Shown one piece after another: positions 1 through 9,732 of a stretch of DNA of 64,000 nt (within the stretch, counting starts at the first letter, position 1; the number at the start of each line of letters is the position of its first letter). This DNA is from Agapanthus africanus (Eukaryota > Streptophyta > Magnoliopsida > Asparagales > Amaryllidaceae): NCBI GenBank assembly GCA_030015575.1, contig CM057346.1:564392315-564456314 (forward strand), read 5' to 3'. The position numbers and the translations under genes were made by a program. The notes beneath the pieces were generated by a model. The model saw only the letters and a list, made by a program, of their open reading frames with translations, searched no databases and was not told the origin of the DNA.

Positions 1-838
1 GCTGAGGAGGCTGCTCCGGCTTCGCCTTTGTAACGTTTTCCACAAGTGGAGGAGACTTTTTCAACACGGCAGTTGGAGAGTTCTTGCGCACCCTCCTGAG
101 CGGCTCAAACTTGTTCCCAGTTGGAACAGCAGCGTCAATTTCCACCATCGGAGCTGGTGGAGTCAGTCCAGAGGGAGAGTTGCCCCCAGTTTTCCTCACT
201 CGGCGCCAGTGGCGACGTGGAGCGTGTCTTGCAGATGATATTGGCTCAGTTATGGGGGTGGCTTCATCATGCCCCCTGTTCTGGTGAAGGGCTGCCGTTA
301 GTGCCAACCTATTGAAAACTGACGTCCGCCGAGAAGAAACGTCCAACCTGTCGAAGACTGACTTTCGGGTGGGGAAAGCACTTGTAACGACTTCACCCGC
401 AGTGGGAGTTGGAACGGTCAGCCTTGCGAAGACCGACCCCTTAGCGGGAGAAGCCCCTTTGGCGACTTTGTTTATTGGAGTTGGAATGGCTATCCACTTC
501 GGGATGACTTGTTCAGGTATTGCAGGCTTCTTCACGGGCCCACTTGAGCTTTGGCCTAGTTTGTTAAAGACCGAGGCATTGGACTTGGACGACCCATTGA
601 GAGGGGCCGTGGTGGTGGTAAGCCGATCAAAAATCGACTTCTTTGGAGCCTCCTGCATCGGCATAAGAGCGTTGAAGCTCACCGGTAGGATCATGGTCCA
701 AAAGAACAGTCCAGTGGTGGCCTAAGTCACATGTTCCACTGGCATGGCGAAGATGGAGGCCGCTTGGGGCCCATAGGCCACTCCTCCAGCGAGGACGGAG
801 TGGGAGTTGTTGTTGCAGTTGGTGCAGTTGGAAGCCAT
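1..838 (-). pseudogene. RT-E ORF1 (N-terminal part), broken by an in-frame stop
   Basis: The ATG at 838 begins a frame starting MASNCT, matching the RT-B ORF1 start at 21,691. The frame stays open to position 1 except for one TAG at 722-724 (codon 39), where RT-B has a glutamine codon. The protein carries repeated SVF-x-[RK]L motifs, such as SVFNKL, SVFARL, SVFDRL and SVFNRL. It has one more copy of this motif than RT-B. An extra ORF ahead of gag is characteristic of Ogre-type Tat elements; its function is not known. The C-terminus is outside the window. Confidence 0.6.
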
Positions 839-955
839 TTTCTCTGCACTGGAGCAAGACACCAAATCTTAGTACCTCGAATCCAGGGGCAACCATATTA
901 AACCACGATTCGTTCACGAACACGACACACGAAGTGTGGAGTGGAAAGAGGAATA

Positions 956-974
956 GGTCCCACCGGGCGTGCTA
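956..974 (-). other. Primer-binding site of RT-E
   Basis: Five bases inside the LTR edge lies a 19-nt segment equal to the RT-B site except for two changes, one turning the expected TGG start into TAG. The spacer (GATTC) is the same as in RT-B. I do not identify the primer tRNA. Confidence 0.55.
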
Positions 975-1539
975 GAATCTGTTTACCACCGAAAACCGGG
1001 AAGACAAACGTCTTGCCTGAATTTGGGGGCAGATGCTATTTGGTTTTATCCTTCCACCTCTCCGAAGATGCCAAGTTGATTTATGACACCGTGTATCGGA
1101 GGTTTAGATGGATGCGGCCGTTGTAACAGACTTCGTAAGATTCCTCCTCATTGTGAGGGGTTTTTTATTGTGGGGATGCTCTTCCCTGCAGGCGTAAGCC
1201 CCTGCAGTTAATTACGTTACCGCATCGCGGTAACCACTTTCTCCTGCTCCAGAAGGTCACTTCGTATCGTGTGTGTTTATTTTATTTTTGGTTGCCCGTA
1301 GATTGTATACGGAGACTAATTTATGTTGTCGCCCGTAGGACGTGGATTAGTCCAAATCCGTATTTTCTTAGATTTAGGTATGGGTTGGTTTAAGGACCGT
1401 TAGTCTTGTTTTAGACTAAGGTCAACTCAAACGTTTGTTGAGAATACGTTAGTCTAATTTTAGACTAAGATCTACTCAACAGGATTTTGGGATCATTTAG
1501 ATCCAACGAAAGAGTGTTTAGACTCTATCGTTTTAGTTT

Positions 1540-1758
1540 AGGGACATTGCGGTCCATTGGGTTTAAGGACATCGTAGTCCGTGAGTTTAAGGACCTCATA
1601 GTCCGTAAGGTTTAAAGACATCGTAGTCTGTATGGTTTAAAGACATCGTAGTCTGTGTGGTTTAAAGACATCATAGTCTGTGAGGTTTAAAGACATCGTA
1701 GTCTGGTTTAAAGACATCGTAGTCTGTATGGTTTAAAGACATCGTAGTCTGTAAGGTT
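1540..1758. repeat. Short tandem hairpin repeat, nine units
   Basis: Units of about 19-28 bp share a core GAC-atcgta-GTC preceded by GTTTAA. The first three units have the stem GGAC/GTCC; the following six have AGAC/GTCT, a paired change that keeps the stem. The RT-B LTRs have only two related units near 8.03 kb and 22.41 kb. Confidence 0.75.
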
Positions 1759-2283
1759 TTGGTTTAACCGTTTGGGGATGCGCCAAAAGTTATCGGTTAT
1801 TGGGACCCTCCATCTCTCTGAAGACGTTGAATAATTACAACGACATGTATCAGAGGTATGAAGAGATGTACCCTTGAACCAATAAATGTTCAACAAAGAT
1901 TTGATGATTTTGTTTGGGACCAAGTCCAATAAAGAGCACATGGGCTCGGATGATTATGAATTTGGCCAGCTCAGGCTTAGCCTATCAATTGCGGGACCCA
2001 AAGACACTAGCCCTCCCATTATCTAAAAACCATGATCAGGTACTCTTGGAGAAAGACCTGGCGAATGATGGCCCACTCCACCTAAGATTTTAGTCTTTGT
2101 CATTTCTCTTTTCTTTTGAATAAAGTGTTAGACACTCGCTAGGGTATAGTCCCTTCTCTATGCACACAATTCTAGGCATTTGTGTAGGTTCTGACACTCG
2201 CACTCTTTTTGTTTTTTATGAGTGTTGAACACTCTTGATTACGCTGGGTTCTGTGTAATGAGTATAGATCACTCTATATCAAG

Positions 2284-2640
2284 GAGCGCCCACGTAAGGG
2301 TCACGTGGAGGGCTTGGCGCCGACCAATGAGTGCAGAGCGCTCTTTATAAAAACAACGCCCACGTGAGGAGCACGTGGCGCCCTTGGCGCTTGGCGCCAG
2401 CCAATGAATGCAGAGCGCTCCTTATAAAAACAGTGCCTACGTGAGGAGCACGTGGCGCGCTTGGCGTCAACCAATGAGTGCAGAGCACTCTTTATAAAAA
2501 CAGCGCCCATGTGAGAAGCACGTGGCGCGCTTGGCGCCAACCAATGAATGCAGAGCACTCTTTATAAAAACAGCGCCCACGTGAGGAGCACGTGGCACTC
2601 TTGGCGCCAACCAATGAGTGCAGAGCGCTCTTTATTTAGT
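2284..2640 (+). repeat. Tandem promoter-like repeat in the RT-E LTR, five units
   Basis: Each unit of 70-77 bp contains two CACGTG (G-box) or near-G-box cores, a TTGGCGCCAA-like palindrome, CCAAT and, about 20 bp later, TATAAAAA. TATA copies lie at 2,346, 2,423, 2,493 and 2,563; the fifth is changed to TATTTAG near 2,633. The order G-box, CCAAT, TATA reads as a plant core promoter on the + strand, antisense to the element. Activity is inference. Confidence 0.65.
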
Positions 2641-3048
2641 AGCGCTTGGCGCTGGGTTTCCCTTTGTGTATTATATTATGCAAAGTTCAATTCTTTGTTC
2701 TTCCCCGGATCTTTGATCCCTAAAAGAAAAACAAATTCACCCCCGTAAGAATTAAATTCTTATTTGTGGGAGACTTGTCTCATGGATCTCAGATCCGAGA
2801 AAAGAACTATGTTCTTCTTATGAGGGTTAAACCCTTAATATGCTCTGATCTCTATTTTTATTTACCTTGAAGAAAATTCTTCTTCTTAGAGCTTGCTCTT
2901 CTCTCTTTTCTTTTCTGAGAACTTGAAACTTATAGGGAGGTTTCTCTCTTTTGTTTTTGTTTGAATTTTATGGGGGGGGGGGGGTTCTGTGCAAGACTTG
3001 AAGTCTTGGGTCCTTTATATAGGGGAGGCTAATTTGAATCAGTTAAGC

Positions 3049-3377
3049 AAATCTCTCATTGAGAGATTTCTAATTGATTTGGGGAATGTTTCCCACCATT
3101 GGATCTTTGATCCAAGGGCTTCTGTTTTACAGAAGATAGTTTTCTTGTTATTAACAAGATTATAAAAGTATTTTCCCATACATAACTTATTTTGTATCTT
3201 GGTGATTTTTAATCACCATTGGATCTTTTGATCCAACGGTGCTCTGATTTACAGAGCACAATCTTTCCTGTTTGGAAAGATTTGAGGAGTATTTCCTCAA
3301 CAGAATTTAATTCTGTAATTTGATGATTCATTATCTTCGTTGGATCTTTGATCCAATGGTGGAGAACATTTAGTTCT
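3049..3377. repeat. Array of 13 consecutive perfect hairpins in the RT-E LTR
   Basis: Stems of 5-9 bp with loops of 3-5 nt follow one another almost without gaps. Examples are AAATCTCTC/GAGAGATTT (3,049-3,069), TCTTGTT/AACAAGA (3,143-3,159), GGTGATT/AATCACC (3,201-3,217), AATCTTTCC/GGAAAGATT (3,260-3,282) and ACAGAAT/ATTCTGT (3,300-3,316). Stem sequences differ from each other, so this is not a simple tandem repeat. More hairpins of the same type lie upstream (about 2,746-2,900). Confidence 0.8.
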
Positions 3378-3640
3378 AGCGCTGGCGCTCTCGTGCTTTG
3401 CACGTGAGGCGCTGCTTCAGAGTCTTTGACTCTCAGTGCTGGCATACTTGGCGCTAGCGCTCTCGTGCTTTGCACGTGACGCGCTGCCTCAGAGTTTTTG
3501 ACTCTTAGCACTGGCGCTCTGAGCGCGAGCGCTCTCGTGGTTTGCACGTGAGGCGCTTCCTCAGAGTCTTTGACTCTTAGCGCTGGCGCTTTGGGCGCGA
3601 GCGCTCTCGTGCTTTGCACGTGAGGCGCTGCCTCAGTTCA
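3378..3640. repeat. GCGC-rich minisatellite in the RT-E LTR
   Basis: About four diverged units of 60-65 bp share the words AGCGCT, CTCGTG, TTTGCACGTGA and GGCGCT, and end in an AGAGTC/GACTCT hairpin. A related GCGC-rich segment occurs in both RT-B LTRs. An open frame across it on the minus strand is a product of the repeat, not a gene. Confidence 0.65.
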
Positions 3641-3693
3641 AATTTCAAATTTTGAAATTTTGAATAGAGCTTTGCTATCTAATTGGGAAAACA

Positions 3694-4266
3694 GCCCCGG
3701 CCATGAGGAAGGCAGGGGAATCATTTTCACGGGAGGAGGATCTGCGCCTTGAGCTGCAGCAGGAGAAGGAGAAGACAACCTCCCTCGAAACCCGGTTGGT
3801 CGCCGAGGCATTAACGGTCTCCAAGTGCAAGGAGTCCCAACGACTTCTGAGCGAGTCCAACCACGCTATCCAGGCTAAGTTGGAGGAGTTAAATAAGCGC
3901 TATGCCACAATGAAGAAGTCGAGAGATTCTAGCAAAAGGGAGACCGAGGCAACGCTTGAGGCGGCGAAGCTTGCCAAGCTCCGAGATTCGAAATTGGTGG
4001 AGCGGTATAAGTCATTAGACCAGTTCTACGCCGACATCGCCGAAGCCTCGGCCATCATTTGGCATGAGGCCCTCGATGCCGTTAAGGCGTTAATGCCGGA
4101 GTTTGCCCATGGTGAGCTCCGCACCAAATTCTCGCTCTCTGTGGACACGCCGTCAGTGGCTAGCGCTGGGGCGGCCATCGAGGGAGAGGTGGTTACGGAG
4201 GTTGAAGCCCCAGCCCCTGAGGGCGGTGCCGAGCAAGGCGAGACCCGGGCGGAGCCTGCGACCTGA
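3694..4266 (+). CDS. Antisense coiled-coil ORF of RT-D, 3' fragment
   Basis: An open frame enters from the RT-E insertion point and runs to TGA at 4,266; the first internal ATG is at 3,703 (187 codons). The first 150 residues are rich in Glu, Lys, Arg, Leu and Ala with heptad-like spacing and read as a coiled coil. A short stretch FYADIAEA follows, then an LMPEF-containing segment and an acidic Ala/Glu tail. This resembles the C-terminal part of proteins annotated in plants as putative gypsy-type transposon protein (Transposase_28 neighbourhood), a resemblance from memory, not a search. The 5' part was separated by RT-E. The direction is opposite to RT-D gag, so it is an antisense ORF of the element. 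Confidence 0.55.
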   Translation, partial: APAMRKAGESFSREEDLRLELQQEKEKTTSLETRLVAEALTVSKCKESQRLLSESNHAIQAKLEELNKRYATMKKSRDSSKRETEATLEAAKLAKLRDSKLVERYKSLDQFYADIAEASAIIWHEALDAVKALMPEFAHGELRTKFSLSVDTPSVASAGAAIEGEVVTEVEAPAPEGGAEQGETRAEPAT

Positions 4267-4331
4267 GCCTTTTTGCCTTGCCTTTTTTGTTTTTCTTTTT
4301 TCCAAATTTTGTAAGCCTCCAGGCACTTTTT

Positions 4332-4384
4332 GCAAAGCTGAGAAGCCCAGAATACCTTGTAAAAATTTCTGGAACATGAATAAA
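4332..4384 (+). terminator. 3' UTR motif and poly(A) signal of the antisense coiled-coil gene
   Basis: A 25-nt segment (4,332-4,356) is repeated with two changes at 33,344-33,368 behind the second antisense ORF of RT-D. AATAAA follows at 4,379-4,384. The shared 3' end suggests related transcription units. Confidence 0.55.
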
Positions 4385-4433
4385 GCTAACCTTATTTTCC
4401 TCTGCATGACTTTTGTGCTTTCTGTGTGAGTAC

Positions 4434-4713
4434 TTCAGCTTATCAGTCTTTTACTCGAATCCAGTGTTAGGTCGCAAGCCGATGACCGGCTTTTCAGATG
4501 AAGATTTCGCATCGAATGTAACTCGATTAATTTCCAAGTGTAGGAAGGTCGATGCCCTCCCGCTCTCCGTAGTTGAGGTGGCGATCGTTCATTTAGGATG
4601 AGTCAAATATATTCCTCAGAGTCGGGTTGACGACCACGTCTCTTAGCATGAGTTGAAAAACAGCCAAGTTAGAATAGGCCGGCCTTGACTGATTCCTAGA
4701 CTTGTGTCTTCGT
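4434..4713. other. RT-D non-coding stretch before RT-A
   Basis: I see no gene or repeat here. Positions 4,709-4,713 (ttcgt) are the left TSD of RT-A. Confidence 0.5.
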
Positions 4714-6817
4714 TGTTGGATATAGTGCCCTCAGAGTCAATTATTGGATCACAGGCACGTGATTGCAATGATTGAGGGAGGACCTATACCGGTAGGACAG
4801 TCTTACTCAGGATGATTGTATACTATCTAGTTTGTCTTTCGTGTACATACTTTAGGTGACATTGTGATTCACTATTACACGTTGATAGAGAATAGTATGC
4901 TACCGTGGTTCATCTTTATCATCGTGCACTGCTTTAGGTGACATTACAGGTCACTATTGCACGTTGGTAGAGCCCATAGGATTCTTTCTTGATGACCAGC
5001 AGTATGATGGCGATCATATACGTGGGAGCTGGGGTTTATAAGCACATCCTTAAATGGTCCCTGGTCGTGGGAGTTTCGAGACAGGGTATCGATACTCCAT
5101 TAGTAGACCAGTGTATACAGTCGAGACCCCGACGATGGGCGGTAGCCGGTCTCACAAGCCACTGGTGTCAGTTGGTTCACCTAAGATGTATACAGGTGCT
5201 CATTGGGTTATGAGTACACCGGACATGACTCGCCGGGAACATACTAGTTGGTATTATACCTGACGTCAGATAGCAGTTCCCTGGTGACATGTGTATATGT
5301 TAGTTTATCGACCTGAGATCGTCATTTGTCTCGTGTGAGTTCCCACTGTGCTTTGATTACTATCCTACCACGGCTCAAAGGAGTCGTGCAAACAGCTTTT
5401 AGTTGGGTACAGTCCTGAGCCACATGGAGGCAGTGAGCGGATCAGCAGGGGTTTCGTCTCTCCCGGTATTTGGGATGAGATCGCGCTGTGTCTAGGAGAG
5501 CCATTACACAAAGCCCTCGGCCGAGGCAGGAGATTTACTGGTAGGTATTCCAGTAGTATCTCAGGATGTTCTGGGCTACACTCCGACACGACTTGTACCG
5601 CTTTTGGGGGTCTGACTTTTACCAACCCCCTAGGCCCGACATGCGATGCTCATAGACGAACGGACCGGACTGTACGGATATTGTCACTGACAGGCTCAGT
5701 AGGGTGTCAGGATGAGTTCGCTCATCGACCTCCCTTTTGGTCAATACTTGGTAGCCCGTTACGTACGGCTAATACCTCTGACGTGCTAGTGGTTAAATCC
5801 ACAGCCAAAGTATTGACGAGTCTTTAGAGTCCCCCACAAACAGTTTCTCAAGTTTCAGGCGAAACGTTGTAGAGGCCGTATGATATATGGCAGGGTTCGA
5901 TCTTATACGTGCGGTATTGCACGGATCATGATCGGACGGATCATACTAGTGGGCTTTGGTTTAAGCCAGATCCTAGTATTAGATTTGTTGGATTACTTTA
6001 GTCTCATCGCATTCGCATTCAGTCGGAATGCGGATGCAGGTATGTATATACAGGTGATGGGTATCCTTGTGATCCGTCACGAGTGTACTTTAGATGTTGC
6101 CATATCTTTTTATTGTTACAAACATTTGGATTAATGTTTGTTAATGGAAATTGTGAGCTAAATATCATCATTTAGTGCATTAATATGACATGGACATATA
6201 TGGTGACTCATGGTCTCTTTTAGTGTGTAAATGTCACATTATGAGATTGATGTGTGTTGATATGATGAGATGAGAGAGGGGGGCTTCCATGATTTAGTGT
6301 TTGGTTTTGTATTTTTGAAACTTACTCTCTCTCTCATATTATCATTCTAACACAAGAAAAGAAAAGAGAGAAACTTCTTCTTCTTCCTCTTTCTTCACTA
6401 GCTCATTGTCTCCATCAATGGCAACACCTCTAACCTCCATCCAAAGCAATGGATGCAAGAGACAAAGTAATCATAAACATTCTCTACAACACCTTGGACA
6501 CGTCGGCTAGCACACTTTGTGCCCGAGTTGCTTCGGATGAAGCGGGAGCCCGTAAAAAGACTCGTAGATGTGGTGCCCTTTCCAACGAGGAGGTCGAGCT
6601 AGGAGATGCCGCGAGGAGTTTGGGATGGTGGCCAAAGACCGAAGGACACGGATCGATCAGTATAGCATTCTATCCCTCTCTCTAGATAGCTAGTTGTAGG
6701 TTAATGGTTCGATCCGGATTTTAAGCATACGATAGCGCCGGTTTTCAAGTTAAGAAAAAATTTCGTTTCCGCATTTTAGCCTCGGAAAGACGGCCGGGGC
6801 GCTACCGTAGTCTTACA
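4714..6817 (+). repeat. 5' LTR of RT-A (2,104 bp)
   Basis: It begins TGTTGGATATAG and ends GTCTTACA. The 3' LTR is identical in length, with scattered substitutions, so the insertion is fairly young. It contains a CT/GA-rich stretch near 6,270-6,400. A 78-codon open frame (6,449-6,685) is also open in the 3' LTR, but this is expected for recently identical LTRs. Confidence 0.92.
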
Positions 6818-6830
6818 TGGTATCAGAGCC
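6818..6830 (+). other. Primer-binding site of RT-A
   Basis: TGGTATCAGAGCC immediately follows the LTR. This is the common Copia PBS complementary to the 3' end of plant initiator tRNA-Met. Confidence 0.9.
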
Positions 6831-7459
6831 ACGCCATTAACCTTTACTAGCTTGCTCTAACGCATTTAGAACTTCGATCGGACGAAATTTTCAAAAACCG
6901 CGTTTCCAATTGTTCAGTTTCTGTCGATTTTATTTTGTGTTCTAAAAATTTTTTTGGGCATGTCAGAAAATCAGGCAGGGTTTTTTAAGAGAACTGAGAA
7001 AATTTGGTCGGCTGATTTCAATGTAGCGCGGCGGATCCGCGGCCGTACCCACATTTTGGCCGCAGATCCGCGGCCGTACTGTAGCCACAGTGCACCAAAT
7101 TTCTTCAGTAGGTCTCTGACTTGGAAAAGGGGTTTCTGGTAATTTTATTTTGGGCCCAGATTTATTTGAGTACTGGGTATTGTGCTTAGGGCCCACTTCG
7201 GGAAATTTTGTCGATCGAAAATTTTAAACATATTAGTTCACAGTATTTACATTATATCCGTGACCGTGAATGTCATTTGATCGGTAAATCATGTCTAATT
7301 GCTATAGCCCTTTTAGACGGATTTGCGAACGTGACATTCACGTTGATGTTCTGTGTTGTGCTGTGATGTTGCGGATTTGTCGTGGTGGATAGCCTGGATG
7401 CAATGGTAGTACAGTTTGGTTGTATTTGTATATTTGATATTGCGGGGCGAGCGTCCGAC
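6831..7459 (+). other. RT-A leader up to the RT-B insertion
   Basis: I see no coding signal. A CCGCGGCCGTAC motif (7,037 and 7,067) occurs twice with TTTTGGCCGCAGATC between. The leader resumes at about 23,989. Confidence 0.6.
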
Positions 7460-8824
7460 TGTTCCCTTCCGAATCAAGGAGAGGCGACCACATAGGCCCG
7501 TCTAGCCTGAAATTCGGGGCAGATGCTAATAGGTGCTATCCGTCCACCTCTCCGAAGATGCCAAGTTGATTTATGGCACCGTATATCGAAGGTTTAAACG
7601 GATGCGGCCGATATAGCAGACTTCGTCAGATTCCCCCTCGTTCGAGGGGTTTTTGATTGTGGGGACGCTCTTCCCTGCAGGCGCAAGCCCCTGCAGTTAA
7701 TTACGCTACCGCATCGCGGCAACAACTTTCTCCTTCTCCAGCTGGTCACTTCGTGTCGTGGGTATTTGTTTTGTTTGTGGTTGTCCGTGGATTGTATACG
7801 GAGACTAATTTATGTTGTCGCCCGTAGGATGTGGATTAGTCCAAATCCGTATTTTCTTAGATTTAGGTTTGGGGTTTTGGATTAAGGATACGTTAGCCTT
7901 ATTTGAGACTAAGATCAACTTAAACATTTGTTAAGGATACGTTAGTCTAATTTTAGACTAAGATCAACTTAACGGAATCGTTTAGATCCAACAAGAGAGC
8001 ATTTGGGCTCTATTGTTCAGTTTAGAGACATGGTGGTCCATTGCCAGTTTAGGGACATGGTGGTCCATTGTATGTATGGCTGTCGGGACCCGTCACCTCT
8101 CTGAAGATGTTGAAGGATTACAACGACAAATATCAGAGGAGTTCAGAGATGTACCCTTGAACCAATGTTGGTTGGGAGATCTATAGTCCAATTTGGGACT
8201 AAACTCTATTTGAAGGTTTGGGAGCATATGGGCTCGGTTGAACATTTTATTGTTCTAGCTGTTGAGCTTTTATTTGGGCTTGGCCCTTTTCTTAATGCAT
8301 AGCATTTATTTTTGGTGACCTTTATTTGGGCTCTGCCCCTCTTTTTTTTTTTTAACAATGCACAGCATTTAAATTTGGCCTATTAAGCCTTTTAATTGGG
8401 CTCTGCCCTTTCTTACTAATGCACAGCATTTGATGTTTTAACAGTGAGACACGTGGCCTGTCAGGCGCTTTGCGTCAATTAAAGAGCGCAAGGCGCTAGC
8501 GCATGTGGAGGTGACACGTGTCACACTCTGCTGAGTGTAAGTCTGTTAGCGCAGTGCGCTGCGCCAGTGCGCTGCTGACACGTGGCGCGCTCTGGTGCAG
8601 TACGCCAATCCAAGAGCGTAGCGCTCTGTTTTTTTAAGCGCAAGGCGCAGATCATTCTGTGGTTGACACTTGGCGCTCTCTGGTGACTTGCGCCAGTCCA
8701 AGGAGCGCAACAGCGCAAATTAAGAGTGCAGGGCACTGTCCAATAGCGCAGAGCGCATCTTGATCAAATTTAGATCAAAGAAAAGAATCTTTTTAGTTCT
8801 AAAGAGGTTCTACCTCAAGATTCA

Positions 8825-9049
8825 AGAACCAATGGTTCTGATTTTCATCAAAAGGCAATGCCTTTATATAGATCAAAAGATCTAATAATGAAGTAAATTA
8901 CTTCTTTTATCTTTTATGATTGGATCTTTTTTGATCTTTTTCTTTTTATTGAAGATCTTGATCTTGTTCTTAGATCATTGATCTTATTAGAAGAAATTCT
9001 TCTTTTTTCAAAGGTTTACCTTTTTCTTCTCTTTGAGTTTTTCTCAAAG
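8825..9049. repeat. Array of ten perfect hairpins in the RT-B 3' LTR
   Basis: Consecutive stems include AGAACC/GGTTCT (8,825), AAAGGC/GCCTTT (8,851), TAGATC/GATCTA (8,869), GAAGTA/TACTTC (8,890), AAGATC/GATCTT (8,952), AGAAGA/TCTTCT (8,989), AAAGGT/ACCTTT (9,010) and CTTTGAG/CTCAAAG (9,031-9,049). Loops are 2-5 nt, most often AAT. The same array is present in the 5' LTR. Confidence 0.8.
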
Positions 9050-9296
9050 TTTTTAGAGAAGCTATGTATATCTGAGACTTGGAGTCTAGGGGCCTTTATA
9101 TAGGGCCAATTAGTTTGTTAGGTTGGTTATAGAGATCTTTCTCTGATTGATCTGGGGATATTTCCCCACCGTTGGATTTTTGATCCTAGGGCCTCTGTTT
9201 TACAGAAGATAATCTTCTTGTTTTAATAAGATTAAAAAGACCTTTCTAGAATTTTAATTCTGATTAATTAAATAATTTATTATTTAAGTTTTAGTG

Positions 9297-9470
9297 CTGG
9301 CACAGCACCTGCACTTGACACGTGTCGCGCAGCGCAACTGCGCTAGCGCACCTGCGCTGACACGTGTCGCGCAGCACAAAGCGCTAGCGCACCTGCGCAG
9401 AGCGCAGCGCAACTGCGCTAGCGCTACTGCGCTAACACGTGTCGCGCAGCGCAGAGCGCAAGTTATCTGA
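9297..9470. repeat. GCGC/ACACGTGTC minisatellite in the RT-B 3' LTR
   Basis: Short words such as CTGCGCTAGCGC and GACACGTGTCGCGCAG are repeated irregularly. ACACGTGT contains a G-box core (CACGTG). The matching stretch of the 5' LTR (23,700-23,850) differs by an indel and rearranged units. Confidence 0.7.
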
Positions 9471-9598
9471 AGCGCTGCTTCCTTTATTTTTTGAATTTTT
9501 AAAACAGAGCCTTACTCTGATTGGGGGAAACGGAAGCGTTGCTTCATTTCCCGCCTTGGAATTTTTAAAACAGAGTTTTACTCTGATTGGGGGAAACA

Positions 9599-9613
9599 AA
9601 TGCCCCCCCACCG
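9599..9613 (-). other. Polypurine tract of RT-B
   Basis: On the minus strand a G-rich tract (GGTGGGGGGGCATT) directly precedes the 3' LTR, where the plus-strand primer of an LTR element must lie. Confidence 0.75.
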
Positions 9614-9703
9614 TTGCGCTTACGTGGCCCCAGACGTGAGCGCGGCAGCGGTAGAATTCCAACCATTGCGCCATCTTTGGAAGTTGAAACGGCTCTCAAT
9701 GCC

Positions 9704-9711
9704 TATAAATA
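9704..9711 (+). promoter_or_regulatory. TATA box of the RT-B antisense gene
   Basis: CTATAAATAGG lies about 490 bp before the ORF start and about 110 bp inside the 3' LTR edge, on the strand opposite to gag. The RT-D antisense gene has the same CTATAAATAG (32,777-32,784). Confidence 0.6.
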
Positions 9712-9732
9712 GGACCTTTGGTCCCTTAGATG

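Larger units (their letters stand above)
1..3693 (-). mobile_element. RT-E: 5' part of a minus-strand Ty3 (Ogre/Tat-like) retrotransposon, runs off the window
   Basis: On the minus strand the order is 5' LTR (980-3,693), a 5-nt spacer, a primer-binding site and an ORF1 start, and the element continues past position 1. The internal part aligns with RT-B near 20.9-21.84 kb, so the two belong to one family, but the LTR is longer (2,714 bp against 2,139-2,148) and quite diverged. It ends at a CA before gcccc at 3,694-3,698, which should be one TSD copy; the partner lies outside the window. It is inserted within an open reading frame of RT-D (3,703-4,266). Boundaries are seen directly; the Ogre/Tat assignment is an inference from the RT-B organisation. 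Confidence 0.8.
980..3693 (-). repeat. 5' LTR of RT-E (2,714 bp)
   Basis: On the + strand it begins TGTTTACC and ends GGGAAAACA, so on the coding strand it runs TG to CA. It aligns in patches with the 2.14-kb RT-B LTRs. Inside are a roughly 24-28-bp hairpin repeat (1,540-1,758), a roughly 70-bp repeat carrying G-box, CCAAT and TATA motifs (2,284-2,640), a dense array of perfect hairpins (3,049-3,377) and a GCGC-rich repeat (3,378-3,640). A run of 12 G occurs near 2,971. Confidence 0.75.
3694..4713 (-). mobile_element. RT-D, left fragment (interrupted by RT-E and RT-A)
   Basis: This stretch lies between the RT-E LTR edge and the RT-A 5' LTR. It continues at 31,199 across RT-A, because ttcgt flanks RT-A on both sides. 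It holds a + strand coding fragment (3,703-4,266), its 3' UTR and AATAAA, then 4,434-4,713, where I see no gene. The element itself is on the minus strand, as shown by gag at 33.6-35.0 kb. Confidence 0.65.
7460..9598 (-). repeat. 3' LTR of RT-B (2,139 bp)
   Basis: On the + strand it begins TGTTCCCTTCC and ends GGGGGAAACA. It is nearly the same as 21,841-23,988 over its length, with small indels. Contents in + order are paired TTAGTCT/AGACTAA words, a GCGC-rich part (8,450-8,760), a hairpin-tiled part (8,825-9,049) and a second GCGC-rich part (9,297-9,470). Confidence 0.9.

Noticed and set aside
3209-3619. 136-codon minus-strand ORF with repeated QSTRALA words
   Set aside because: It is the translation of the GCGC minisatellite and hairpin array of the LTR.
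6449-6685. 78-codon ORF in the RT-A 5' LTR, also open at 30,830-31,066
   Set aside because: Conservation is explained by the two LTRs being near copies. RT-H, the real comparison, has no matching frame, and no domain is recognisable.
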